Source: Hemileia vastatrix
Taxonomy: Eukaryota > Basidiomycota > Pucciniomycetes > Pucciniales > Zaghouaniaceae
Assembly (NCBI GenBank): GCA_030280995.1
Contig: JASXTE010000002.1
Location: forward strand, 34,184,683 to 34,248,682
Reading direction: 5' to 3'
Length of the DNA: 64,000 bases
The translations under genes and the position numbers were made by a program. The notes below the pieces were generated by a model. That model ran no database searches, was not told the DNA's origin, and saw only the letters and a program-made list of their open reading frames with translations. How positions within the stretch are numbered: the stretch's first letter is position 1; each line of letters starts with the position of its first letter. Below, one piece after another: positions 42,394-53,605 of the stretch.

Positions 42394-43798
42394 ATGCCTT
42401 GTTGTCCTAGATCTTCTCAAAGGCAGCCATCACCCAGTTGTTCTTCAAATCCCACTACTCCCTGTTTCTCCCGCTCAGCTGAGAAATCTAAGACCGTTCA
42501 ATTAAAAAAAGATGATCATCTCATTCTTATCAACTGGCTGAAAACCAAATCTAACAATGATTCTTGTTTTGGTACTGAGTATTCCACTAAAGTAGGACGG
42601 CCCCCTGCATCAAAGGTTAATGGCTATCTTCTAATGGCAAATGAATTACAGAATAAGATCAAGGGAAGGATTGATCTTTTGCCTAAACAGATGTCTGAAC
42701 AATTCAAGCATTACCGAGCAAAATACAAGAAGGCAAAGGCTCTTTCATCTTCCACTGGTTTTGGGGTTACCAACAACGATATAACTAAGGGAATAAAATC
42801 CATAGACAATAAACTTGAAACTTTATGTCCTTACTTTAAAGAGATGGATGCAATTTTTGGAGAGCGAGCAAATGTTAATCCTGTAAACATGTTGGATGGT
42901 GAAGATTCTACCTCCAAACATGATTTTAAAGCAAATTTTTTCCCATCCTCTTCCTCCACTCAAGCCTCCCCTCATTTGAATGAGACATATCTAGATAGAT
43001 TTTCTGTAGATCCTATTGGTGATTTAACCCAACCAAATCTAACTCAGGTCTGTTTCTTTTTTCTTTTATCTTATCTTTTCTATTTTTTATTTACTTATCT
43101 TTTTCTTATTTCTTAAAAGGCTGATGAACAAACCCAGGATTCTCAATCAACTGAGTCTGAAGGTAGTGACAATGATGAGGAGGAAAATATGACCTTGAAC
43201 AAGAAGCCTAGGCCTTCAAGTAGTCTAAATTTACACTCACAAAGAAGACAAAAAAGTGATACTTCATCACAACCCCCTTTTTTGTCTATGGAACAATTTT
43301 TAGAGAAACGTGATGCTGGTAAGTGATACCATACCTCTTATTACTTTACTCTACTTTTCTTCCACTTTATATTAATTTTTATTATCACTCTAGAAAAAGT
43401 AGAAATTTCTAAAGAGACTCTAAACTTTGAAAAGAAGAAATATGAGCTCTCTTTAAGGAGGGATGATAGGCTACAAGATTTGAAAGAGAGGAAGTACGAG
43501 CTCTCTTTATGGAAGGATGATTGGGCCCAAGATTTGGAGGAGAGGAAGTACCAGCTCTCTTTACGGAAGGATGATCAGGCCCAAGATTTGGAGGATAAGA
43601 AGTTTGAGTTAACTTTAAGTATTGAAAAAATTGATAAAAGAGGAGAAAACACTTGAACATCAAAACCTATTAGAGCAGATGAAATATAAGTTTGATCATG
43701 AAGAGAATTCCAAAAAGAAAGATTTCTTGATAAAATGTGTTAAAGCTAATAAATCTGTTGAGGAAATTGAACGTTTAAAGAAATTGTTGGATGACTAG
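42394..43798 (+). pseudogene. Myb/SANT-like accessory protein, best-preserved copy
   Basis: Exons 42394-43047, 43120-43318 and 43394-43798, with introns GTCTGT...AAAG and GTAAGT...CTAG, both in phase. Start MPCCPRSSQRQP. Domains: Ser/Pro-rich N-terminus (about 1-30); Myb/SANT-like helices (about 35-125: DDHLILINWLKTKSNND, CFGTEYSTKVGRPPASKVNG, LLPKQMSEQFKHYRAKYKKA); a conserved GFGVTNNDITKGIKSIDNKL and CPYFKEMDAIFGE block; an acidic linker (exon 2); and a coiled coil with repeated ERKYELSLWKDD units. The only clear lesion is a 1-nt frameshift near 43635, after which the intact frame continues to IERLKKLLDD. It would bind transposon ends and help import or recruit the transposase, as known for PIF/Harbinger Myb-like proteins. 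Confidence 0.7.
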
Positions 43799-43949
43799 TT
43801 TGTTTTATTTCTCTCACACTTCAACTGTTCATATTTATTTGTACATAAAATTTCCAATAATTTCCTTTATTTCATTACTCTATCTATCATTACTTGATTT
43901 TTTGTATTTTAATGTTAAATATTCTTTTTTGAAATAAAATTTTCATGTC

Positions 43950-44178
43950 TCCTTTGAAAATTTGACGATCTCCCACCCCTGGATTTTTTTGAAGTAAGGG
44001 GTGGGTATCACAGAAATTCTTTCATGTCATGAATCTTGAAAGTCTTATATGAAACTTTGGCTTTACTACCCCCTGCATTTTACCGGTATCCCAAAAATTC
44101 TTACATGTCAAGAATTTCACAAGTCTTATAAGAAATTTTGGCAAAACCCCCCATGGATTTTATTGAAGTAAGGGACGG
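43950..44178. repeat. TIR-like minisatellite, truncated
   Basis: Two to three units equivalent to 33655-34070, ending abruptly at AAGTAAGGGACG before the LTR start TGTAGACA. Confidence 0.65.
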
Positions 44179-44998
44179 TGTAGACAATCCTATAGTACTA
44201 GCTATAGGCCTTGACCAAGGGATTTGGAGTAAAACCAGAAAGAATAACCCCTGTCCCTTTAGAAAACAAGTGAGATTTACTTGCTAAAGTAAGTTGGTTC
44301 CTGCTTTGCTAAAGCTCCTGTTTAACACACTTTACTGCTTGATGAGCCAAGAAAGTAGTCCCCAGATAGACTACCAGACCAAAGAACTGAAATGTAGAAC
44401 AAAGTCCACACCAGAGACAGCAAAGATACTTGATGTAGGCTGCAAATCCACACCAGAGACAGCAATAATACTTGCTATAGGTTGCAAGACTATAACAGAG
44501 AAAACAGTTGCCAAAGTTAAGTTAAATGAAGAACTCACTTGCAACAAACACAGCCAAATTGTGGCCAGAAAACAGTGAAAACTGAGTGAGGAACAATGAT
44601 ATCACCTCCGGATGGTTTTATGATGATTAAGGTTGCCCCAAACTGTCTTATTCACTATGTACACACAGACCACTAACTAAGAGCCCCTGGGCACCCACCA
44701 ATCTGGCGCCTGTACCCGCCAAATTGCATAAAAAACCCTCCTGAAGCGCTCCCCAACCTCCTAAAACAGAGGCGGGCGGGCCGCCCGACGTCGGAGATGC
44801 TGCCTGAAGCGGCCCAGCCTCCCTGAAGCCAGAAAAACAATTAAACCCACTAATCTACTTAGAAAAATTAGCTACAACTACTAAAACCTTTAAAACACGG
44901 AATTTCACTATAACAACATTGAGACATAAAATATAGAGAAAAATTAGCTCTATCCAATGGTACTAAGAACTTAACCCTAAGACTTAAGGTTAGCCTGT
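44179..44998 (-). repeat. LTR and adjoining internal end of a C-related element
   Basis: Starts TGTAGACAATCC. It contains a GC-rich patch (44690-44830) and an internal direct repeat (CCACACCAGAGACAGCAA at about 44408 and 44450). Around 44921 it passes into TAAAATATAGAGAAAAATTA, which resembles the sequence next to the C LTR end (53702 onward), so it seems to hold a whole LTR plus about 75 bp of internal sequence before copy B begins. Orientation by that comparison is minus. Confidence 0.6.
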
Positions 44999-46091
44999 TG
45001 TGGTAGCCTAAAGTTTAGTATGGCACCTAAGTACGTAAATGGAGTTATTACGGCATGAAATATTGGTGTTATTATTTTTTTTAAAAAAATGGTTTTATTT
45101 AATTTATTTGAGTTTTAAATATGAAGAAATTGGTCACGAGCGAATGCCTACACAAAAAAACAATTTATTTTACGGAGAAAACTTATTTTTACGGTCTGAA
45201 AAGTTTATTAGTGTCAAGTCGAGTCACTCAAGAACCTTAGGAAATTTTTCCAGAATTTTTACTATTTTTCTTATATTTTTAAATGAATTTTAAAGTTTTA
45301 TAGAAATATTTACGTTTTCAGAAAATTACTTAACTTTGATGAATTTTCACGGGGTAATTTCGAGCTGCGCAGACTACGAAAATTAGTTTTGGATATAAAG
45401 GGGAAGTAGCTCTATTATGTGTAATTTTTCTATATTTTTTATTATAGTTTTTAAGGTTCTAATTGAGTCCGGAAGTCCGGACGGACTCCGTACGGGCTCC
45501 GGATTGACTCTGCGAGAGCTCTGGAGGGGAAAACTTAGGCACATGACTAGGAATACTTAAGCGCCTCTCAAACTCGAAATTGAGAGGGGGGATACATCAT
45601 ACAGCTTAATCTTTAACCACCACGGTCTCATTTTTTATTACTCAACAAATTAAATAAAATTGTAATACCCTTATAACTCTATATTTTATATATAACATTT
45701 TAGAAATACTACTCAACAATTTAAATCACACTTCATACAGGGTATCTTTAGAAAGGTCTTCATCACTGGGACTTGATTATTGCTATCTCATAAAAATTCA
45801 AATTATTATAAAAACATAAAAGTCAATCTTTTCAGATCTTTCACTGGTACACCTTAATTGTTGTTATCAGTATTTCTTTTCTCAACAGCCACTTTCATTA
45901 AATCTCAATAAGCGTTAATTATTTTAGAGTTTCATTATTTTTATCAATCAGATCCAAGAAGACTGGTTAGCTTAGTGATTTAGAATTCTCATTTTGTTAT
46001 TTTTATTGGAAGGACGGGGTTTTCAACTAAATCCACATATCTCCTCCGGATTCTGCTTACAGCAAGGCGACTGTAAGAGTTTACCTTACCA
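44999..46091 (+). repeat. 5' LTR of copy B
   Basis: TGTGGTAGCC ... TTACCA, 1093 bp. It has a GC-rich patch near 45468-45530 with several CCGGA/TCCGG and CCGTACGG elements in an otherwise AT-rich LTR. Confidence 0.93.
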
Positions 46092-46269
46092 TAGTTGGCG
46101 CCCAACATGGTGTTCGATTTCTCTAGCTTTCTTTAAAGACTTACTTGGATCAAGAACGTTCTTAGCCTGCAAGAGGCTTATTTTCTGGAACTCTAATTGG
46201 ATTTTTGTTATTGGCCTGCAAGAGGCTTGTTATTTTATCGATTGTTAACGCTTTTCATTACTTATTGGG
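46092..46269 (+). promoter_or_regulatory. Primer-binding site and leader of copy B
   Basis: TGGCGCCCAACATGG at 46096 is the primer site, drifted from copy A. The leader has two copies of CCTGCAAGAGGCTT (46166-46179 and 46215-46228), which resemble the CTCCAGCAAGAGGTTAAACT repeats inside ORF2. Confidence 0.6.
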
Positions 46270-48879
46270 ATGTCTTCTTCTGCTGTTGCTTCTGGATCAT
46301 CTAACCCTCTTACTCCCTCAGTTAGAATTGTTTCTTGGGATGGCCCAAAGTTTGATGGGGAGGAGGTTAAATGGTTCATTAGCAGGTATGAAGCTGCTGC
46401 TGCTGTTGATGGTGCTTCTCATGTGGACATGGTGAAGCAAGTTATATTTTTTATTGCTGATAGGGAGGTGGAAAAAGAGGTTATTGCTATGCAGGCATTT
46501 AAGGACAAGGATTAGGTTAAGCTTTCTAAAGCTATGGTTGATAGATGGGGTGTTAGGTTTACTATGATGGACCTCAATAAAATTGTTGGAGACTGGCAAG
46601 CAAAAGGTGGTGTTTCTTCTATGGCTGACTTCAAAAAGCTCTGTGTTCAGTTTGATGAAGTGGTGGAATATCTCATATTGGTGGATGAGTTAGTGCATGA
46701 GAATCAAGCAAAAGATTTGTTTTGGACAGCATGCAGTAGGGATATTTGAATGGACGTCTTGAAGGATCTTTCAAGAAAAGATTTGATGAAGGAACTGCCT
46801 AATGGTGAGCAGAAATTGCCGGCTCTGGAGGTTATCAAAGAGAACATTCAGGCCCATCTCAAGTTATTGGCGTTGGACAAATATCAAGAGTCCTGCACTC
46901 AATATGTTAGCAAGGTTAGCCAAGTTTTGGCCGAAAACAACGATATTATGGTCAAAGCCCAGGAGGCCAAGAAGGCTCAAATGGGATTACCTGCTGCTAA
47001 AGTAGAGGGCAATGTAGATAATAAGATGGTTGATCACTTGGCCGATTTAACGAAACAATTAAAAATATTTGTTCAAGAAACTCAGAAGGCCAATAAGGCC
47101 CCAATCGCTTCTTCGTCGACGTCGACTTCTTATCAGTCTAGAGGTTATGAACGTCGAAATTATAATGGCAATAACAATGGTAACCGCCTCCCAGGCAATG
47201 GGAGAAATGGTGGGAATGGTGGTAGTAATTATAGAGGTGGCTATGATGAGCCAAAGGTGTGCTCCTATTGTAATAGGAGGGGGCACAGAGCAACAGTTTG
47301 TTTTGCTCTTGATAAGGATATGGATGCTGGGCGAGTTTTATTTGATGGTAAAGTTTATAAATTTCCTGATGGTTCGTTCATCAAGCTCAGTGATGGACAG
47401 TCTCCTTCTGATTTGGTCAGAAGAAGTTTAACGGCTGAAAGGAGAGCCAGATTTGAAGAGGTGACGGATGAAGATGTTAATGCCAAGAGTGGCAAAAATG
47501 GTAATGGTAATGGTGGTAAAGCTGACAAGGGCAAGGAGAAAGAGGTCAGTAAAGCCACATTTTCTACTTCTTTTGGTGGTTTAGAGCTGGCGACGGTTGC
47601 CCAGGTGGAGGGTAGCTGTATGGCTGGCGAATACGATGTTAATGCTGCTAGAAGAGCAGCTGCTACTAAGGCGAAAAGTAGCATTCAGAGCCAATTGAGG
47701 GCTAATCCTGGCAAGGCCAATAACAAAGTGAACCCTTACTCTAAGGACAAGAATTCTAGTGCTCAAACTGCCGCCAACAAATTGAACCCTTACTCTAAGG
47801 ACAAATTATATAAAATGCAGAAGGGGATTGCTGATATGGGGCCCCCTAGTTATGGCAAGTTTGATTTAAATGGTGAGCCTATGCCAGAGGATGATTCGGA
47901 TTCTGAGGAGGACGTACCGTTGGTGTCTCTACCCAGACCAAGTTTTAGCGGTCCCATCCCAATGGAGGATGTAAGAAGGACTAGCAATGGATCAGGATTA
48001 GTGCAAGAAGTGGGTGACGGAGTTAGGGTTATAGAAAGTGAAGATGTTATAATGGGGGGTGAAGATGGCTCGGTTGGACCTCAAGAGGTACCCAGGGCCA
48101 AGGTTGTTAAATCAAAGGTCCAGTATGAGCGGCCAGTAGTTTCTGGTCAAGCTAATGCAATGGACGCAGTTTTGAATAGGGTGAATCAACTGCAGATTCC
48201 CTTATCTTTGGGGGAGTTATTTATGATTAGTCTGGCGCTTGCTGAAAAGCAAAAGAAGCATTTGACGAGGCGTCGGGTTTCCACTGGAGAGGTGGAATAT
48301 ATTTGTGAAAATGCTGAAAAGCTTGGGGAAGATGTAGATACGCATTTTTCCGCTCCCCTGGGTTACTTGGTGGTAACCCTAAATGGTAAAGAAGTAAAGG
48401 CCTTGGTCAATTAAGGGTCTCAAATTAATTTAATTTCATTGGAGCAAGCGACGAGTATAGGCTTGCCAATTAAAAGTGGAACTGGTGGAAACCTCAGAGG
48501 CATTGGAGGGCATGTAACAGAGCTGATGGGTACAGCTGAGCATGTCAGGTTAGGCATTGGTGGATCTGTTGGTAAGGTTCACTTTTATGTGGCCAGAGGA
48601 GCAGTCAAAACTGTTCTTGGTGGTCCTTTTTTGATGGATTTTGAGGCCAGGATAGGGTATCAAGCTGGCATGGGGATTAGCTTGAAGATCACTGGTGAAG
48701 ATATGCGGAGGTTACATATGCGGTTAGCGCCTCCTGGAGATGAAGGTTGGGAAACACGGCCAGGGATTACTACTCTGTGCCAGTGTTGTGTATGCACCAA
48801 GAAGCGGCATATAAAACGGACGGCTTCTGGTGAATTATGTTTGTTGGAAAGGGATGGATGCCCTCATTTTTTGGGGTAG
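46270..48879 (+). pseudogene. Gag-Pro of copy B
   Basis: One frame from ATG 46270, interrupted by TAG 46513-46515, TGA 46747-46749 and TAA 48412-48414; copy A has sense codons at the first two. Gag zinc knuckle CSYCNRRGHRATVC at about 47260-47301, preceded by a Gly/Asn-rich basic region. A linker rich in Lys/Gly/Asn has two direct copies of NPYSKDK. The protease active site (VDSGSQINLIS in element C) reads VN-stop-GSQINLIS (48406-48432), so both the catalytic Asp and the Ser are lost. Ends CPHFLG at 48879. Confidence 0.88.
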
Positions 48880-50786
48880 CAGGGGCTGATCACTCTAATG
48901 TTGTAATCTCTCCTCAGGATGAGATCCCGGATTGCAATAGGTCAGCTCACTTGGAGATAATTCAAGTGGATTCTCAATTATTTTCTGTTAATATTACTTT
49001 GGAGTGCAAATACGTTATGGACTTTTCTATATGTTTATTGGATTTACCCGGTTTTTCTATTAAATTTAAAAACAGTGAAAAAGGCAAAATGGGCCAAATT
49101 AGGTTGGATAAAAATTGGAAGGGTATGTTTCTGGACCTCCAGCAAGAGGTTAAACTGCAATTATCTCCTTCTATTATGGACCTCCAGCAAGAGGGTAAAC
49201 TGCGAAACTCTTATCAAAACCCGATTAAAAATCTCAGCATAATTAAAACACAAAAAAATAATTTTTGTGAAAATGTTATTCCGGACCTCCAGCAAGAGGT
49301 TAAACTGCAAGTATCTCCTTCTATTATGGACCTCCAGCAAGAGGCTAAACTGCAATTATCTCTTTCTATTATGGACCTCCAGCAAGAGGGTAAACTGCAA
49401 ATTTCACATCAAAATACGATAAAAAATCTCAGTATAAGTAAAACACAAAAAAATAATTTTTGTGAAAATTCAATTCCGGTTCTCCAGCAAGAGGTTAAAC
49501 TGCCAACTTTCTTTACGTGTGATTTACTGTTGGATAAGGGAAGCAAAGGTGTTGGAAAATCTGTTTATAAATTAGACGAGGGAAAGGAGAAAAGGGTAAA
49601 ATTTAAAAATGAAATAAAATATTTATCTAATTTTTCTTATTCTGATTCTGGCGATGAAGAAGATTCATTTGATGAAATATGTAATGGCGATACAAAAGTA
49701 AATGTTTTACCTCAAGTTTATTTAGATGTGGACGCAGCCAAATATAAGAAGGTAGCAAATAAAGTTCGACCTATTAATGAACCGCTACCTGCTGAATTAA
49801 ATCCACCTTTGAGAAGACCAAGGTTATCAAGAGATCCTTATGAAAGTCCCTTGGTAAAGAATCCGCCTGAATTTTTTGAGACGTCAAGAATCACTTTTGA
49901 GAGACTGGGTGTTGTTAATTTTGGACCTGATGGTTGGTTTTCTGGAGAAGAGAAGAAGTTGTTGTTGGATGTGATGGTCAAGCGAGAGAAGGCCATTGCT
50001 TTTGTAGAAGAGGAGAGGGGTGTGTTGAAGCATTCCTATGGGGAGCCTTACAAGATTCCTGTGGTATTTCATGAACTGTGGCAGCAGAAACCTATTCCTA
50101 TTCCGGCTGCATTAAAAGAAGCCTATATTGAAGTTGTCAGAGAACGGATACGCACTGGACTGTATGAGCAATCAACGTCAAGTTATTCTAGTCCGGTATT
50201 TTGTATCAAGAAACCGAATGGCAAGCTTAGAGTTGTTCATGATCTTAGGGAATTAAATAGGGTTACAATAAAGGATGCTGGGATACCGCCTAGTTCTGAG
50301 GAGTTTGTTGAAGCGTTTGCAGGGAGAGTGTGTTATGGTTTGGGAGATATTATGGGTGGATATGATGAGAGAGAGTTACATCCGGACTCAAGGCCTCTCA
50401 CTACATTCGATACGCCACTTGGACGTTTACAGTTAACAAGATTACCTCAAGGAGCAACAAATTCGGTTGCAGTTTATCAAGCTCAGATGGCTTGGATCCT
50501 TCAAGACGAAATTCCACAATATGCTGGAATCTTTATAAATGATGGAGGAATTAAGGGACCAACAACTGACTATGATAACCAGGTGTTGGAAGAGAATCCC
50601 GGGATACGCAAATTCATTTGGGAGTTTGCAATTACTTTAGAAAAAATCTTGTTTCGAATTGAAGAGGCTGGTTTAACTATTTCAGGTTCAAAATTTTCAT
50701 GTTGTGTGCCAGCCTTAGAAATATTAGGCCATGTGGGTATGATGTCGAGGGTACGGCTCATCAAATGGCCAGGGGGCATCTTTTAA
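48837..50786 (+). pseudogene. ORF2 (N-terminal repeat domain and reverse transcriptase) of copy B
   Basis: 649 codons, overlapping Gag-Pro by 43 nt in the -1 frame. Residues about 20-70 (SPQDEIPDCNRSAHLEIIQV) are shared with element C. Residues about 98-225 hold six copies of a DLQQEVKLQ-type repeat; then an acidic linker. RT starts near residue 400 (LKHSYGEPYKIP). The RT has SSPVFCIKKPNGKLRVVHDL, GLGDIMGGYDE and LPQGATNSVAVYQ, and the catalytic box reads FINDGG where element C has FIDDGG. After EILGHVG (about 50733) the sequence jumps to a 3' noncoding segment that matches element C near 57030-57060, so RNase H and integrase are deleted. Confidence 0.85.
49130..49510 (+). repeat. Six in-frame repeats in ORF2 of copy B
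   Basis: Near 49134, 49179, 49285, 49329, 49374 and 49480: GACCTCCAGCAAGAGGTTAA followed by ACTGCAA, coding DLQQEVKLQ. Spacing is about 44 or 106 bp. Two relatives occur on the minus strand of element C near 61690 and 61745 (LQHEDKLH, LQHKVNLQ). Confidence 0.88.
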
Positions 50787-51099
50787 AAATTTATTTTAAA
50801 AATTTTTTTATTACTTTTTTTATCTTTCTTTTCAGATTCGTTTATCTTTCTTTAAAAATTAAATTTTAACTTTTATTTCAAAACTATCTTTTCTAAAATC
50901 TTTTATTTTAAATTTAAAAAAAAAAAAATTAAATTAAAAAATAAATAAAAAAAAAAAAAAATTAATTAATTAAATCAAAATTATTATATTTCTCAGTTTT
51001 ATTTTTCAGTCTTCATTCTTTTTAGTTTAATTTATTTAGTTTAGACAGGAAACAGAGTCTAGGGAAACTCAATACCTATGGGATTTTACTTCAAGATAT
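50787..51099 (+). other. AT-rich stretch after the deletion point
   Basis: A- and T-rich sequence, no gene. Confidence 0.5.
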
Positions 51100-51850
51100 C
51101 TGTTAGTCCTCCAAGACTTTAAACTGGCTACTGCTCAAGACGTTCTTTAAGGTTTATTTTATACGTATTTTGGATCTGTTAGTCCTCCAAGACTTTAAAC
51201 TGGCTATTTTTCAAGAATTTCATTAAGGATAATTTTCTTTATCTTGACATCTGTTAGTCCTCCAAGACTTTAAACTGGCTACTGTTCAAGACTTTCTTTA
51301 AGGTTTTTATATGTATTTTGGATCTGTTAGTCCTCCAAGACTTTAAACTGGCTACTGTTCAAGACGTTCTTTAAGGTCCACCAAGACCTTAAACTGGATT
51401 GTTATCAAGCTGTTGGGTCCACCATGACCTTAAACTGGATTTCTTATCAATCAAATGTTTGGTCCACCATGACTTTAAACTGGTAGTTCATTCATTGTTT
51501 AGTCCACTATGACTTTAAACCAGAAAATTAATATCTGCAGGATAATTCAACATTCATTGGTCCACTATGGCCTTATACTGGATTACTTGTCGATCAAATG
51601 TTTGGTCCACTATGACATTAAACTGGATTATCAAATTTATTCAATCTTTGGTCAAGCCTAGGCCTTACTTAGGAATTTATCAAGTTATTTATGCACCTAA
51701 ATGATCTTTGGTCCACCAAGACCATAAACTGGCAATCGATTATATGTTTGGTCCACTAAGACTATAAACTGGAATGTCAATCTTGTTTGGATAACTCAAT
51801 TCAATCTTTTAATTTATCACTGTCCACTAAGACTCTAAACTGGTTATTCA
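51100..51850 (+). repeat. 3' noncoding repeats of copy B, 13 copies
   Basis: Units such as CTGTTAGTCCTCCAAGACTT + TAAACTGGCTACT (first four, about 70-80 bp apart), then TTGGTCCACCATGACTTTAA + ACTGG-type units (about 40-60 bp apart). The core, GTCC(T/A)CCAAGACTTTAAACTGG, occurs in the same direction relative to pol in element C (10 copies at 54630-55165 and two at 57573 and 57832). Confidence 0.9.
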
Positions 51851-52496
51851 ATTATTTCTGGAATTGGGTGCTGATAAGCTTTAGGAGGTTAAAATTTTAG
51901 GTGGTGATGATGCTAATGAAAGCATAATGGTTAATTAGGTGAAATTTGTGGCGCTTTAACATGGTCTTAAGTTAAAATTATTATTGGAAGCCTGGCAAAA
52001 GTATTTTATGGGTTTGCTGTATAGCAAAGTTTGAAAATTGTGATGAAGGAATCAGAAGTTAGGATGGTAGTTGGATTTTAGGGAATGATTTTTTTAGTGC
52101 CTCATAGTTAGGCCATTTTTTTGGTGTGAAGCTTGGAGGACCTTATGGCGAGATTGGAATCATAGAATTTGGCTCAGTGGGGGGCCCTATGAGGTTGGAA
52201 TCAGGAGTATTCGGCTCATAGGAAGATCCACTCTCTCAATGCTGTGACAAGAAGGAAGACTGGTTAATGGGAGTCTGAAGGGATTCAAACCTTGACCTCA
52301 GTAGTGGAATCATCACAAGATTTATATTATTTTATTTTATGTTCTATCAAGCCAGAGAAGAGGAAACAACCTTTTTATTATAAAGAATTAAAAGAAGACC
52401 AGCTAAAACAAATTTATCAAATTATTTTATTAGAAGAGATAATTCTTTTGGAATTGTTCGACCACTTATGCAAAGTTTTAAGAATGGGGACATTCT
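51851..52496 (+). other. 3' untranslated region of copy B
   Basis: No gene recognised. Two copies of ATTCGGCTCA(T/G) with GGAATCA lie around 52150-52215. Confidence 0.4.
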
Positions 52497-52511
52497 CGAT
52501 TGGAGGGAGGA
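52497..52511 (+). promoter_or_regulatory. Polypurine tract of copy B
   Basis: CGATTGGAGGGAGGA directly before the 3' LTR start TGTGGTAG. Confidence 0.7.
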
Positions 52512-53603
52512 TGTGGTAGCCTAAAGTTTAGTATGGCACCTAAGTACGTAAATGGAGTTATTACGGCATGCAAGATTGGTGTTATTATTTTTTATAAAAA
52601 AATGGTTTTATTTAATTTATTTGAGTTTTAAATATGAAGAAATTGGTCATGAGCGAATGCCTACACAAAAAAACAATTTATTTTACGGAGAAAACTTATT
52701 TTTACGGTCTGAAAAGTTTATTAGTGTCAAGTCGAGTCACTCAAGAACCTTAGGAAATTTTTCCAGAATTTTTACTATTTTTCTTATATTTTTAAATGAA
52801 TTTTAAAGTTTTATAGAAATATTTACGTTTTCAGAAAATTACTTAACTTTGATGAATTTTCACGGGGTAATTAGAGCTGCGCAGACTACGAAAATTAGTT
52901 TTGGATATAAAGGGGAAGTAGCTTTATTATGTGTAATTTTTCTATATTTTTTATTATAGTTTTTAAGGTTCTAATTGAGTCCGGAAGTCCGGACAGACTC
53001 CGTACGGGCTCCGGATTGACTCTGCGAGAGCTCTGGAGGGGAAAACTTAGGCACGTGACTAGGAATACTTAAGCGCCTCTCAAACTCGAAATTGAGAGGG
53101 GGGATACATCATACAGCTTAATCTTTAACCACCACGGTCTCATTTTTTATTACTCAACAAATTAAATAAAATTGTAATACCCTTATAACTTTATATTTTA
53201 TATATAACATTTTAGAAATACTACTCAACAATTTAAATCACACTTCATACAGGGTATCTTTAGAAAGGTCTTCATCACTGGGACTTGATTATTGCTGTCT
53301 CATAAAAATTCAAATTATTATAAAAACATAAAAGTCAATCTTTTCAGATCTTTCACTGGTACACCTTAATTGTTGTTATCAGTATTTCTTTTCTCAACAG
53401 CCACTTTCATTAAATCTCAATAAGCGTTAATTATTTTAGAGTTTCATTATTTTTATCAATCAGATCCAAGAAGACTGGTTAGCTTAGTGATTTAGAATTC
53501 TCATTTTGTTATTTTTATTGGAAGGATGGGGTTTTCAACTAAATCCACATATCTCCTCCAGATTCTGCTTACAGCAAGGCGACTGTAAGAGTTTACCTTA
53601 CCA
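52512..53603 (+). repeat. 3' LTR of copy B
   Basis: 1092 bp, differing from the 5' LTR at only a handful of positions by eye (for example GCATGCAAGATT against GCATGAAATATT near the start), so the copy is relatively young despite its lesions. Confidence 0.93.
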
Positions 53604-53605
53604 TA

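Larger units (their letters stand above)
42046..44178 (-). mobile_element. PIF/Harbinger-like transposon, Myb-side half
   Basis: The left end is AGGGGGTATCAATGTTCAGG, preceded by ATT (42043-42045), with a subterminal palindrome GCAATTAA-A-TTAATTGC (42071-42087). It contains a nearly intact Myb/SANT-like gene and the start of the TIR-like repeat block, and is cut at 44179 by an LTR. The remaining half would be to the right of retroelement C if that element inserted here (inference). Confidence 0.8.
44999..53603 (+). mobile_element. Ty3/Gypsy retrotransposon copy B, internally deleted
   Basis: LTRs 44999-46091 and 52512-53603, nearly identical. Inside: primer site, leader, Gag-Pro with three stops, ORF2 up to reverse transcriptase, then a deletion that removed RNase H and integrase, a 3' region with 13 repeats, and a polypurine tract. 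The flanks (CCTGT before, TACCG after) show no duplication. Non-autonomous. Confidence 0.92.

Noticed and set aside
46270..48879. RIP-type mutation as cause of the copy B lesions
   Set aside because: Changes to stop codons include G to A and C to T but also C to A and T to A; no consistent dinucleotide context by eye. A genome-wide RIP index would decide.
51100..51850. CRISPR-like array
   Set aside because: Repeats are imperfect, spacing is irregular, and they lie in a eukaryotic retroelement 3' region.
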